Notes: a model not told the origin generated them from the sequence alone. Counted from the first letter of the stretch, positions 52,371 to 61,165 are shown. The stretch is 64,000 nucleotides of DNA from Candidatus Solirubrobacter pratensis (GCF_000425945.1 NZ_KE384481.1:372001-436000), one strand, 5' to 3'. A program made the numbers and translations.

Positions 52371-52565
52371 CCGGGTGATCGGTTTGGGCCGCGTGGCGAA
52401 GGGGGTGCGCGACGAACCTTCGAATAGTTCGAAGGTTCGTGGGGCACCCCTCACGGCTCGTGCGCTGTGATGGTCGCTTGCGCGCGAAGAGGCCGCGGCG
52501 ATGATCGATCGTGACCGGCGCCCCGGCTCAGCGGGATGGACGCGCATCCTTGCCCGCGCAGCAGG
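52371..52565. mobile_element. MITE-like element, copy 2 (left end lost)
   Basis: Same core as copy 1: GGTGATCGGTTTGGGCC, a perfect 13-bp-arm palindrome around TAG at 52412-52440 (arms begin ACGAACC and end GGTTCGT), GGGGCACCCC, and ATGATCGATCGTGACC. The right end (about 52547-52565) resembles the inverted terminal repeat of copy 1; a left terminal repeat is not visible. It lies in the 52233-52959 gene-free interval. Confidence 0.65.
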
Positions 52566-52710
52566 TGATCCTGCCGCGGGCGGCTCGCGCCGGACAGTGA
52601 TCACCGGGCCGGGGCTGTCGCGACGAGGCGTGGGTGCGGCGCGCGAGTGAGACGGGGAGCGGGTCCGGCGCGGCGAGGCGCGGGTGCGGCACGGCGCCCG
52701 GGCAGGTCGA

Positions 52711-52946
52711 GCGAACTGCGCTGGCAATGGAGTTGGTCAGCGTGGTTGCGCGGTTCGCGAGGCCGGGTGATCGGTTCGGGCCGCGCGGCGAAGGGGTGTG
52801 CGACGACTTCGAATAGTTCGAAGGTTCGTGGGGCACCCTTCATGGCTCGTGGGTGGCGATGATCGGTCGTGCGCGAAGACACGACGACGATGATCGATCG
52901 TGACCGCGTAGCCGACCCACTCCCCTGACCGGCGCACTTCTCCGCG
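52711..52946. mobile_element. MITE-like element, copy 3
   Basis: The left end GCGAACTGCGCTGG matches copy 1 (27 of 30 bases over 52711-52740) and the right end near 52919-52946 is a degenerate inverted copy. The central palindrome (52803-52829) has lost two bases of its left arm but keeps CTTCGAA, TAG, TTCGAAG. It ends 14 bp before the stop codon of the next leftward gene. Bases 52566-52710 between copies 2 and 3 hold nothing recognised. Confidence 0.7.
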
Positions 52947-52959
52947 ACCCGCGCCCGGA

Positions 52960-53916
52960 TCAAGGGAGCGGCGAGCAGCTCGGGCGCTCAACGATGGCCA
53001 GGGCGCAATGGGCATCCGAGCCGAGGAGCTCGGAGATCGCCCGAGGCGCGCGGAGCCCGGCGTGGGCGAGGCGGCGAGTGAGGCCGCGCGGGAGCGGTGT
53101 GGACACGAGGACCGGCACGTCGAGGTGCTCGAGCGAGGCGACCGCGAGCTCGGCGAGTGGCCCCTCGCGGTCCGGCGCGACAACGATCGCGAGCTCCTGG
53201 GCTGCGACCGCGGCTTCGAGCGCCGGCGTCAGCGGCGCGGTGATCGCGAGGACCGCGAGCGTGCCCGCGACTGGGAGGCGGTGGGCCGCGATCGCGGGCG
53301 GCCATGCCCGGAGCGCGGGAACGTCCGCAGCGATTGCGGCTTCGAGCGGCGCGGCGACCGGGGGAGTGCCGGCGACCGGCGGGGGGTCGGCGATGTCCAG
53401 CGGAGCGTGCGCCCAGGCAAGCCGGCCGCGGGCGGTCGCATCCAGGCCCTGGGCGGCGAGCCGCGTCGCCAGCCGCCGTGCGGCCGGAGCGCCTCCTTCA
53501 CCACCGCCTCGTGACGGCGGGTCACCGCCGATCACGACCACGGCCGCCGCTCGGGCACGCCCGATCCGGCGGAGCGCGAGCGCCACCGCCGCGGCGACCG
53601 GCTCAGCCTCCCCCGCCTGCCCGAGCACCGCAACGGTGACGATTGCGCGGCTCTCGCCGGGAGAGCCGCGATCCGATGCCCCAGGGAGACGAACTCGCCG
53701 CGGCGTCGCGTGATCGCGCGGTGCGCTCGGGTGATCGCGGGCGTGGATCGGCGGCGCCCACCCGGCGGCGGTCCCGCGGGGCGGTGCTGGTTCGGGCCGG
53801 TCGGGATCCGCCGCCGGGCGTGCTCCCGGCGTGCGCCGTTGAGCGTTCGCGGCGCCGCGCGACGCCGCGTCGGCCTCGACCGGGGGTGGGGCGAGGAACC
53901 AGTCGCGGAGGCTCAT
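52960..53916 (-). CDS. Ala/Pro-rich protein of the TadE-like cluster, unknown
   Basis: A 318-residue soluble protein. The first 95 residues are disordered (Arg/Pro/Ala-rich). From about residue 95 a regular alpha/beta pattern appears (AIVTVAVLGQAGEAEPVAAAVALAL, AAVVVIGGDPP, LAIVVAPDREGPLAELAVASL), loosely like a P-loop or Rossmann fold without a clear nucleotide motif. Stop codon of the upstream gene overlaps its start by four bases. No family recognised. Confidence 0.7.
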   Translation of the reverse strand: MSLRDWFLAPPPVEADAASRGAANAQRRTPGARPAADPDRPEPAPPRGTAAGWAPPIHARDHPSAPRDHATPRRVRLPGASDRGSPGESRAIVTVAVLGQAGEAEPVAAAVALALRRIGRARAAAVVVIGGDPPSRGGGEGGAPAARRLATRLAAQGLDATARGRLAWAHAPLDIADPPPVAGTPPVAAPLEAAIAADVPALRAWPPAIAAHRLPVAGTLAVLAITAPLTPALEAAVAAQELAIVVAPDREGPLAELAVASLEHLDVPVLVSTPLPRGLTRRLAHAGLRAPRAISELLGSDAHCALAIVERPSCSPLP

Positions 53917-54254
53917 CGCGTCCCCGGTCCGGCGTGGGCGTGCTCGTCTGCGGCGAGTGTGTCGGCGAGCGCCGCGATCGGGAGGTTCGGGCGGACGTGG
54001 ACGTGGACCGACGGACCGTCGACCTCGATCCGCGCTCGCTCACGGGTGCCCTCGGGGAGCGCGTCGCGAGCCGCTTGGCGCGGCTCCCGGCCCTGGAGGA
54101 TCGCGAGCGCTCCGGCCTCGGCGGCCGCGCCCGCCTCCTCGTGCGCGGCCTGGGCGGCGGCGAAGGAGAAGACCGCCAGCGCGATAAGCAGGACGAGCGG
54201 GAGGAAGGCGATCAGCTCGATCGAGGCCTGACCGCGATGGGATCGGACGGTCAT
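53913..54254 (-). CDS. TadE-like pilus/secretion protein 1
   Basis: A 113-residue protein with the TadE signature at the N-terminus: RGQASIELIAFLPLVLLIALAVFSF, a short basic lead with a Glu five residues into the helix as in type IV pseudopilins, then a helical stalk and a small beta-type tail. TadE proteins are minor pilins of Flp/Tad pili. Overlaps both neighbours (ATGA-type at 54251 and 53913). The Tad ATPase and prepilin peptidase are not in the window. Confidence 0.85.
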   Translation of the reverse strand: MTVRSHRGQASIELIAFLPLVLLIALAVFSFAAAQAAHEEAGAAAEAGALAILQGREPRQAARDALPEGTRERARIEVDGPSVHVHVRPNLPIAALADTLAADEHAHAGPGTR

Positions 54255-54733
54255 GGGCCTTGGCGCTCGAAGTGGCCGGTCGCGGCCACGCGGCCGACGT
54301 CGAGCGCGCGGATGACCGCAGGGATGCGGACGGACACGCGCACATCGCCGTCCGCGCCCGCGGTGACGCGGAGACCGCGCTCCAGCGGCGCGGGGAGATG
54401 ATCGCGCGCCGCCTCGCGCGGATCGCCCCCGACGGCCTGGGCGCGAGCGGCGGCGCGGGCCGCGGCGCGAGCGTTCCACAGGGCGTCGCCCGCGAGCAGG
54501 AACTGCCAGCCCGCGAACAGCGCGAGAACGATGAGCGGGAGCAGCGCGACGAACTCGACGGACGCCTGTCCGCGCTGGGAGGCGTCGGGGCCGGCGAAGA
54601 CTCGCGGGATGCGGCGAGCGGCAAAGACCCGCGCGATGCGAGGGCCGGCGACGGTCCGCGCGACGCCCCGGCCGCCGAAGCCCCGCACCCAACCGCGCGA
54701 GAAGCGTGGTCTCCTGTCGGCTCCGCACAGCAC
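54251..54733 (-). CDS. TadE-like pilus/secretion protein 2
   Basis: A 160-residue protein. After about 53 basic residues with a repeated RIARVFA/RIPRVFA motif comes QRGQASVEFVALLPLIVLALFAGWQFLLAG, the TadE-type helix. A stalk and a beta-like C-terminus (VSVRIPAVIRALDVG) follow. The GTG 54733 start may be too early, since the long basic leader is unusual for a pseudopilin. Directly coupled to the first TadE-like gene. Confidence 0.75.
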   Translation of the reverse strand: MLCGADRRPRFSRGWVRGFGGRGVARTVAGPRIARVFAARRIPRVFAGPDASQRGQASVEFVALLPLIVLALFAGWQFLLAGDALWNARAAARAAARAQAVGGDPREAARDHLPAPLERGLRVTAGADGDVRVSVRIPAVIRALDVGRVAATGHFERQGP

Positions 54734-54792
54734 CCGCCCAGCCTCCCGCGCGCCCCTGCAACGGGTCTACGCGCGGATGTGACGAAAGTGCG

Positions 54793-55161
54793 TCAGTACG
54801 TCGTGTGCGCGCGCCAGACGCTGTAGATCGCGTAGGCGGCCGCGCCGAGCATCGCGAGCCAGATCAGGGCTCCCAGGCCGCCCGCGTCCCACATCCGGCG
54901 CGTCGCGATGAGGGCGAACGCCGCGAGTGCGAGGGCGCCGTAGAGCAGCCCGCGCTGGCGCTCCTCGAGCCCGAGGATCGTGTCCCGGCGCTCCATGTAG
55001 ATCCGGAAGCCGAGGAACCCGACTCCGCCGATGAAGATCACCGAGAAGACGTTCCCGACGGTGTTCGCCCCCGTGCCGCCGCCTGGGAGCTTCCAGACGG
55101 CGACGGCGAGCACGATGATGATCGCGATGTTGCGAAGGTGCTTTACCGCGTCCGGGCCCAT
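54793..55161 (-). CDS. Four-helix membrane protein, unknown
   Basis: A 122-residue protein with about four helices (NIAIIIVLAVAVWKLP, VGNVFSVIFIGGVGFLGF, GLLYGALALAAFALIAT, ALIWLAMLGAAAYAIYSVW) and a GGGTGAN loop. Short, with a conserved-looking EERQRGLLYG segment. Located between the TadE-like genes and the phosphate-region regulator. No family recognised. Confidence 0.72.
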   Translation of the reverse strand: MGPDAVKHLRNIAIIIVLAVAVWKLPGGGTGANTVGNVFSVIFIGGVGFLGFRIYMERRDTILGLEERQRGLLYGALALAAFALIATRRMWDAGGLGALIWLAMLGAAAYAIYSVWRAHTTY

Positions 55162-55175
55162 GAGGCCCTTCTAGG

Positions 55176-56066
55176 TTAGACCAGCTCGACCGCGGACTCG
55201 TCGACCGGCGCGAAGGCCTGCGGATCGAAGCGCGCGCCCGCCTCGCCGGCGGCGGCGAGCGGCTCGCCTCCCTCCGTAGCGGAGGAGGCCGAAGCGGACG
55301 CCGGCTCCGCCGCGAAGCGGTAGCCGATGCCGAAGTGGGTGTGGATGTAGCGCCACTCGGGCGAGACGCGCTCGAGCTTGCTGCGCAGCTTGCGGACGAA
55401 GACGTCGACGGAGCGGTCGCCGTGCACCATGGCGTAGCCCCACACGCGCTGGTAGATCTCCTCGCGCTGCAGGACCTGGCCCTCGGCGTCGGCGAGAAGC
55501 TGGATCAGCTCGAACTCGCGCCGCGTCAGCTCGACCGACGAGCCGCTGACGAAGGCCTGGAACTGGTCCGCGCGGATCTCGACCTCGCCGACCACCGTCG
55601 GGCCCTTCTCGACCCGCACGTCGGCCCGCTTGCGGCGGCGGACGACCGCCTCGACGCGGGCGATCAGCTCCTCCGGGTGGCACGGCTTGGTGACCCAATC
55701 GTCGGCGCCGAGCCGGAGCCCGCGCACCCGCTGGGCGACCGAGGACTGGCCGGTGCAGACGACGACCCCCAAGTGCGGCAGGCGCGTGCACAGCTTGTCC
55801 AGGTAGCTCCAGCCCTGCGGCCCCAGCACCGCGAGGTCGACGACCACCGCGTTGAGCCGCATGGCGACCATGGCGTCGAGCGGCACCGGGGAGGCAAGCA
55901 CTCGGTACGGCCAGCCGGCCCCCTCGAGCCGCTTGCCCAGCACCTGCAGGAACCCGGTGTCGGAATCGATCACCGCCAGGCGGATCCCCGCCTGACCGGC
56001 GGCGCCGTTGCGCCGCTCAGCCCCCGCAGGGGCCTCACTGCCGACCGTCCTCATCCCCGCGCACAT
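55176..56066 (-). CDS. OmpR/PhoB-family response regulator
   Basis: A 296-residue regulator. Receiver domain residues 28-150 (LAVIDSDTGFLQVL, Asp in NAVVVDLAVLG, Lys in DWVTKPCHPEEL) and a winged-helix effector domain near residues 165-265 (LTRREFELIQLLADAEGQVLQREEIYQRVWG, VDVFVRKLRSKL, YIHTHFGIGYRF). Likely the PhoP/RegX3-type regulator of the phosphate genes just upstream; no histidine kinase gene is in the window. Confidence 0.93.
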   Translation of the reverse strand: MCAGMRTVGSEAPAGAERRNGAAGQAGIRLAVIDSDTGFLQVLGKRLEGAGWPYRVLASPVPLDAMVAMRLNAVVVDLAVLGPQGWSYLDKLCTRLPHLGVVVCTGQSSVAQRVRGLRLGADDWVTKPCHPEELIARVEAVVRRRKRADVRVEKGPTVVGEVEIRADQFQAFVSGSSVELTRREFELIQLLADAEGQVLQREEIYQRVWGYAMVHGDRSVDVFVRKLRSKLERVSPEWRYIHTHFGIGYRFAAEPASASASSATEGGEPLAAAGEAGARFDPQAFAPVDESAVELV

Positions 56067-56155
56067 TACTCACGAAGAAGGCGGGTCGGGGTTTGTCCAC
56101 CCTCGAAATAACGATCTGGTTACAACGCGAGAACGAGATTTGCGGGGATTGCGAA

Positions 56156-56848
56156 TCAGACCTGGCCAGGAGTCGAGGCGTCGGAGAACTCCCGGAACAG
56201 CCCCGTGACCACGAATGCGACCTGCTCCCCGATGTCCACCGCGTTGTCGCCGATGCGCTCGAGCGCGCGCGCGACGAGCATCATCGACATGGCCCATTCG
56301 CGCCGGTCCGCGTCGGTGCCGACCTCGACCGCGCGGGCGAACACGGCGCGGTTCAGCCGGTTGATCTGCTCGTCCTGACGCACCAGGTCCTCCGCAACCC
56401 GCACGTCGCGCAACAGGAACGCCTGCTTGGACTGCGCCACCTCCGAGCGGGCCAGCTTGCCCATCTTGAAGATGTGGTCGAGCATCACCTCGTCCGACGG
56501 CGGTTCGAAGCCGACCACCGGCAGCATCTTCGCGATGTTCACGCACTGGTCGCCCATGCGCTCCACGTGCTTGATCACGTGCAGCAGCGCGGCAACCGTC
56601 CGGAGATCGGAGGCGACGGGCGCCTGCAGCGCCAGCAGCGACAGGATCCCCTGCTGGACCTCGAGGTACCTGCCGTCGATCCGGTCGTCGTCCGCGACGA
56701 CGATCGAGGCGAGCTCGATGTCCTGGTGCTCCAGCGCCTCGAGCGTGCGGTCCAGGGTCGAGACGACGAGGTCGAGTCCGCCGAGCGCCTGCTCCTCGAG
56801 CGCGCGCAGCTCCTCCTGGAAGTGAAGCCGGCCGTGTCCCGTAGCCAC
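56156..56848 (-). CDS. phoU: Phosphate transport regulator PhoU
   Basis: A 230-residue protein built of two three-helix bundles with the family E/DxxxD metal motifs (HVIKHVERMGDQCVNIAKM and VARALERIGDNAVDIGEQV). PhoU links PstB to the phosphate-sensing two-component system and represses it when phosphate is ample. It follows pstB by 6 bp. Confidence 0.96.
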   Translation of the reverse strand: MATGHGRLHFQEELRALEEQALGGLDLVVSTLDRTLEALEHQDIELASIVVADDDRIDGRYLEVQQGILSLLALQAPVASDLRTVAALLHVIKHVERMGDQCVNIAKMLPVVGFEPPSDEVMLDHIFKMGKLARSEVAQSKQAFLLRDVRVAEDLVRQDEQINRLNRAVFARAVEVGTDADRREWAMSMMLVARALERIGDNAVDIGEQVAFVVTGLFREFSDASTPGQV

Positions 56849-56854
56849 GGCGAA

Positions 56855-57727
56855 CTACCCGAACCTGCCGGTGACGTAATCCTCTGTGCGCGAATCGTCC
56901 GGGTTCGTGAACAGCTTGTCGGTGTCCGTGAACTCCACCAGCTCGCCGGCCAGCATGAACGCGGTCTTGTCGGCGACGCGTGCGGCCTGCTGCATGTTGT
57001 GGGTCACGATCACGATCGTGAAGCGCTTCTTGAGCTCGAGCACGAGCTCCTCGATCTTCAGCGTGGAGATCGGATCGAGCGCCGACGCGGGCTCGTCCAT
57101 GATGATCACCTCGGGCTCCACAGCGATCGTGCGCGCGATGCAGAGCCGCTGCTGCTGGCCGCCCGAGAGCCCGATGCCCGGCTGCCCGAGGCGGTCCTTG
57201 ACCTCCTCCCAGAGGCCCGCGCCGCGCAGCGACTGCTCGACGCGCTCCTTCACGTCGCCGCGCCTGCCGCTGAGCCGCAGGCCGGCCGCGACGTTGTCGA
57301 AGATCGACATCGTCGGGAAGGGATTCGGCTTCTGGAAGACCATGCCGATCACGCGCCGGACGGACACGACATCCACGTCGGAGCCGTAGACGTCCTCGTC
57401 GTCGAGCAGGACCGACCCCTCGGCGCGCGCGCCCGGGATCTCCTCGTGCATGCGGTTGATGCAGCGCACGACGGTCGACTTGCCGCAGCCCGACGGTCCG
57501 ATCATCGCGGTCACCTGATTGGCGGCGTAGGTCAGGCTCACGCCCTTCACGGCGTGCTGATCGCCGTAGTAGGCGTGCAGCCCTTCGAGCTTGACGGTGC
57601 GCGCGGGGCTGGTGATCTCCACCGGCGCGCGCCGCTCCTTCTGCTCCCGGATCACGGCCGCGACGTCGGGCGACACCGGCTTCTCGCCGGCCCCCGCCTG
57701 GGTGGCCTGCTTCGGCTCGGTGCTCAT
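56855..57727 (-). CDS. pstB: Phosphate ABC transporter ATP-binding protein
   Basis: A 290-residue ATPase with an N-terminal extension of about 40 residues. Walker A GPSGCGKST, signature LSGGQQQRLCIARTI, Walker B VIIMDEPASALDP and VTHNMQQAARVADKTAF are typical of PstB. ATG 57727 overlaps the pstA stop. Confidence 0.97.
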   Translation of the reverse strand: MSTEPKQATQAGAGEKPVSPDVAAVIREQKERRAPVEITSPARTVKLEGLHAYYGDQHAVKGVSLTYAANQVTAMIGPSGCGKSTVVRCINRMHEEIPGARAEGSVLLDDEDVYGSDVDVVSVRRVIGMVFQKPNPFPTMSIFDNVAAGLRLSGRRGDVKERVEQSLRGAGLWEEVKDRLGQPGIGLSGGQQQRLCIARTIAVEPEVIIMDEPASALDPISTLKIEELVLELKKRFTIVIVTHNMQQAARVADKTAFMLAGELVEFTDTDKLFTNPDDSRTEDYVTGRFG

Positions 57728-58590
57728 GCGAGTCGGCTCCTTCGCTGTACGAGTCGGGCGATCAGGGTCAGGATCAGGACCATAACCACGAGGGTGAGGG
57801 CCGCGCCCCATGCCCGCTCCACGATGTTCGCCTGGGGCTGGCGGACGTCATTGAAGATCTGGATCGGCAGCGAGTTCATCTGCTGGCCGAGGTTCCAGCT
57901 GGTCGCGTTGACCGCGAACGCCGTGAACAGCAGCGGCGCAGTCTCGCCCGCGCCGCGGGCGATGGCAAGCATCGAGCCGGTCACGAGGCCCGGTAGGGCC
58001 GTGGGCAGCACGATCCGGAACACGACCTTCCAGCGCGGCGCGCCGAGCGCGAGCGCCGCCTCGCGCAGCGAGTTGGGCACGAGGTTCAGCACCACCTCGG
58101 CGGAGCGCGTCACGACCGGCAGCATGAGCAGCGCCAGCGCGACCGAGCCCTTCCAGGCGGTGAAGTTGCCGCCGATCCCCGTCAAGACGAGGACGATGTA
58201 GATGAACAGGCCGAAGACGATCGACGGCACGCCCGTCATCACGTCCACGAAGTAGCGGACGAGGTTCGCGAAGACCGACTTCTTGCCGTACTCGACCAGG
58301 AACAGCGCCACGCCGATCCCGGCCGGCACGGCGATCAGCGACGCGAGGCCGACGATCAGGATCGTGCCGACGATCGCGGACTTGACGCCGCCGGGCGGCC
58401 CGAGGAAGCGGCCCGTCGGGTCGGTCGTGAAGAAGTCCCAGCTGAGCGCGCCGAGGCCCTGCTTGAGCAGGTAGTAGACGACCAGCGCGAGCGGGACGAG
58501 CGCGATCAGCGTGCCGGCCAGCAGCACGCCCCGCATGATCTTGTCGGTGCGCCGGCGGTTGGCCGGCACCGGAGCGATGATCGCGCTCAT
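57724..58590 (-). CDS. pstA: Phosphate ABC transporter permease PstA
   Basis: A 288-residue permease with six predicted helices and the binding-protein-dependent signature near REAALALGAPRWKVVFRIVLPTALPGLVTG. Works with PstC in the membrane channel. It overlaps both pstC and pstB by four bases. Confidence 0.96.
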   Translation of the reverse strand: MSAIIAPVPANRRRTDKIMRGVLLAGTLIALVPLALVVYYLLKQGLGALSWDFFTTDPTGRFLGPPGGVKSAIVGTILIVGLASLIAVPAGIGVALFLVEYGKKSVFANLVRYFVDVMTGVPSIVFGLFIYIVLVLTGIGGNFTAWKGSVALALLMLPVVTRSAEVVLNLVPNSLREAALALGAPRWKVVFRIVLPTALPGLVTGSMLAIARGAGETAPLLFTAFAVNATSWNLGQQMNSLPIQIFNDVRQPQANIVERAWGAALTLVVMVLILTLIARLVQRRSRLA

Positions 58591-59582
58591 CCGGCCATCC
58601 CCTTCGGCACGCCGCGGGACGTGGCGCGCTCGGAGCGGACCACGAAGTAGCGCGCGGCGGCGTTGATGATCAGCGTCAGCACGAACAGCACGAGGCCCGC
58701 GGCGATCAGCGCCGCGCGGTGTGTCGGATCCGACGCCGCCTCGCCGAACTCGTTCGCGACCACGGCGGCGAGCGTGTAGCCCTGCGAGAAGAGCGTCTTG
58801 CCGATGTCAGGCGCGTTGCCGATCACCAGCGTGGCGGCGATCGTCTCGCCGATCGCGCGGCCCAGGCCGAGCATCGAGGCGCCCGTGATGCCGGCGCGCG
58901 AGTACGGCAGCACCGCCATCCGGATCATCTCCCAGCGCGTGGCGCCGAGCGCGAGCGCTGCCTCCTTGTGCTCGACCGGCACGGTCGACATCACCTCGCG
59001 CGAGATCGCCGAGACGATCGGGAGGATCATGATCGCGAGGATCAGCCCCGCGATGAAGTAGTTGGGGCCCGCGACCTGCCCGCCGATGAACGGCAGGAAC
59101 GAGAAGGCGTCGGAGAACCACTGCTCGATCGGCTTGAGCTTGGGGATCAGCACGAACACGCCCCAGAGGCCGTAGACCACCGACGGGACGGCGGCGAGCA
59201 GCTCGACGAGGATCGTCAGCGGCTGCTTGGCGCGCCGCGGCGCCAGCTCGGTGATGTAGAGCGCCGAGGCGACCGCGACCGGGACGCCGATGGCGAGCGC
59301 GATCACCGAGGTGATGATCGTGCCGACGAGCAGCGGGAGCGCGCCGTAGAGCTGCTTCGACGGCACCCACTCGTTGGAGAAGACGAAGTTGACGAAGCCG
59401 TACTGCGAGAAGACCGGCTCGGCCTCGATGTACAGCTTGACGAAGAAGAAGGCGATCAGGGCGAGGATCGCCGCCGCCAGGCCCGTCAGACCCCAGCGGA
59501 GGACCTGATCAGGGAGGCGGGACAGCGGCGGTCGCGCCAGCGCGCTGGAGCGACCGCCGCGGGAAACAGTCCCGGCTTCCAT
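58587..59582 (-). CDS. pstC: Phosphate ABC transporter permease PstC
   Basis: A 331-residue permease; six helices, the EAA-type loop KEAALALGATRWEMIRMAVLPYSRAGI, and an extra extracytoplasmic segment after helix 1 (EPVFSQYGFVNFVFSNEWVPS). Starts one base after the stop of pstS. Confidence 0.96.
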   Translation of the reverse strand: MEAGTVSRGGRSSALARPPLSRLPDQVLRWGLTGLAAAILALIAFFFVKLYIEAEPVFSQYGFVNFVFSNEWVPSKQLYGALPLLVGTIITSVIALAIGVPVAVASALYITELAPRRAKQPLTILVELLAAVPSVVYGLWGVFVLIPKLKPIEQWFSDAFSFLPFIGGQVAGPNYFIAGLILAIMILPIVSAISREVMSTVPVEHKEAALALGATRWEMIRMAVLPYSRAGITGASMLGLGRAIGETIAATLVIGNAPDIGKTLFSQGYTLAAVVANEFGEAASDPTHRAALIAAGLVLFVLTLIINAAARYFVVRSERATSRGVPKGMAG

Positions 59583-59583
59583 G

Positions 59584-60714
59584 TCAGGTGCCCGAGATCG
59601 CCTGCCCGTTGCACTGGAGCCCGTCGACCTTCGCCACGGCCTTCTGGTGCAGCTCGTCGGGCAGCTTGGCGTACTGCAGCTCGCCGGCGACCGCCTGGCC
59701 GTCGCCCTCGGCGTACTGGAGCCAGGCCTTGATGCGCTTGGCCGCGGCCTCGTCCTTGCCCGCCTTGCAGACGTCCTGGTAGACGAGCAGGAACGTCAGC
59801 GCGGTGATCGGGTACGCCGTCTTGCCCGGTGCGTCGATCGTGGAGATGCGCAGATCGTCCGGGATCGTCAGGCCGTCGGCGGCAGCCGACGTCGAGTCGA
59901 GGGTCGGGGCGATGTAGTCGCCGGACTTGTTCTTCACGCTCGCGAACGTGAAGTTGTTGGCCAGCGCGTACGCCTGCTCGACGTAGCCGACCGCGCCCGC
60001 GTTCTGCTTGATGCAGGCCGCGACGCCGTCGTTGCCCTTGGCGCCCGTGCCGCCCGGCCACTTGACCGACTTGTCGACGCCCGGGCCGTTCTTCCACGCC
60101 GGCGAGTACGCGGCGAGGAAGGCGGTGAAGTTCTTCGTCGTGCCCGACTCGTCGGAGCGGTGGCAGATCGAGATGTCGCTGTCGGGCAGCTGCGTTCCCG
60201 AGTTCTGCGACGCGATCTTGGGGTCGTTCCACTTCGTGATCTTCTGCAGGAAGATGTCCGCGATCGTCGGGCCGTCGAGCTTGAGGCCCGACTTCACGCC
60301 GTCGAGGTTGTAGGAGACCGTCACGGCGCCGAGCACCGTGGGGATGTGGACCGGGTCGCCCTTCTTCTGAGCCGCCGTGAGCTCCTCGTCGGTCATCGCC
60401 GAGTCCGACGCGCCGAAGTCGACCGTCCCGGCCGTGAACTGGGCGACGCCGCCACCGGAGCCGATGCCCTGGTAGTTGACGGTCACGCCCGACTTCTGCT
60501 GGAAGCGAGCCGCCCACTCCTGGTAGACGGGCTGGGGGAACGTCGCGCCCGCGCCGTTGAGTGAGCCGCCGAGCTGCCCCGTCTTGCTCCCCGAGCCGCC
60601 TCCGGACGGAGAGTCCGGGACTCCGTTGCTCGAACTGTCGCTGCCGCACGCGGCAGCCCCGAGGGCCAGCGCGGCCGCAGCGGCAAGCGCCGTCATGAGC
60701 CGTGTGGTTCTCAT
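59584..60714 (-). CDS. pstS: Phosphate-binding lipoprotein PstS
   Basis: A 376-residue lipoprotein with lipobox ALGAAACGS. Phosphate-binding landmarks: GAGATFPQPVYQEW, GIGSGGGVAQFTAGTVDFGASDS and RSDESGTTKNFTAFL. ATG 60714 is used with a GAAGGAAGG SD; a slightly longer frame from 60735 lacks one. It heads pstSCAB-phoU, behind a PHO-box-like array. Confidence 0.97.
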   Translation of the reverse strand: MRTTRLMTALAAAAALALGAAACGSDSSSNGVPDSPSGGGSGSKTGQLGGSLNGAGATFPQPVYQEWAARFQQKSGVTVNYQGIGSGGGVAQFTAGTVDFGASDSAMTDEELTAAQKKGDPVHIPTVLGAVTVSYNLDGVKSGLKLDGPTIADIFLQKITKWNDPKIASQNSGTQLPDSDISICHRSDESGTTKNFTAFLAAYSPAWKNGPGVDKSVKWPGGTGAKGNDGVAACIKQNAGAVGYVEQAYALANNFTFASVKNKSGDYIAPTLDSTSAAADGLTIPDDLRISTIDAPGKTAYPITALTFLLVYQDVCKAGKDEAAAKRIKAWLQYAEGDGQAVAGELQYAKLPDELHQKAVAKVDGLQCNGQAISGT

Positions 60715-60769
60715 CAACCCTTCCTTCTCTGTCATGGTCGGTGCCGACCCTCGCAGGGGCGCAAGGACA

Positions 60770-60813
60770 ACTCTGTTACCGACCTGTTCCCGAGCTGTGA
60801 AAAAGGTGTGAAG
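60770..60813 (-). promoter_or_regulatory. PHO-box-like array upstream of pstS (four 11-bp direct repeat units)
   Basis: Four contiguous 11-bp units on the minus strand share a core at the same offset: TTCACA, TTCACA, GAACAG and TAACAG. This is the architecture of actinobacterial PhoP boxes (11-bp direct repeat units with TTCA-type cores). It ends 55 bp upstream of the pstS start and lies within the last codons of the receiver-less regulator gene. Confidence 0.65.
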
Positions 60814-61135
60814 GCTCCGGCTGGAATCGATATCCGAACCCGAAGTGGGTGTGGATGAACCCCCATTCGGGCAAGGCCGCCGCCAGCTTCGTCCGCAGCT
60901 TGTGGACGTAGACGTCCACCGACCGGTCGGACGCGCGCAGCGGCATGCCCCACACCGTCTCGTACAACTCCTCTCGCGGCACGATGCGCCCTTCGCGCCG
61001 TGCCAGCGCCGCCAGCAGCTCGAGCTCGCGGACCGAGAGCGACAGCGCGCGGCCGCGAGCGCGGGCGAGGTGCTCCATCGGCCGGATCTCCAGCTCGCCC
61101 GCCTTCAGGACCTCCGCCTGTTCACCCGTGTGCAT
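60776..61135 (-). CDS. Stand-alone OmpR-type winged-helix regulator without receiver
   Basis: A 119-residue protein made only of the Trans_reg_C domain: LSVRELELLAALARREGRIVPREELYETVWG, SVDVYVHKLRTKLAAALPEWGFIHTHFGFGYRF. It closely resembles the effector half of the 55-56 kb regulator. No receiver domain precedes it. GTG or ATG near 61135. Its final codons are the pstS PHO-box-like array, and a second array lies upstream of it, suggesting phosphate control. Confidence 0.88.
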   Translation of the reverse strand: MHTGEQAEVLKAGELEIRPMEHLARARGRALSLSVRELELLAALARREGRIVPREELYETVWGMPLRASDRSVDVYVHKLRTKLAAALPEWGFIHTHFGFGYRFQPEPSHLFHSSGTGR

Positions 61136-61165
61136 CCCCGCGTACGATCTGACGGAGCGGGTTGA

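Noticed and set aside
52412..52440. The TTCGAA palindrome as an intrinsic terminator
   Set aside because: No T-run follows, and it sits in the middle of a larger repeat with matching ends rather than directly after a gene.
48068..55161. Prophage or integrative element
   Set aside because: Repeats and duplications are present, but there is no integrase, transposase, capsid or conjugation gene and no clear att site.
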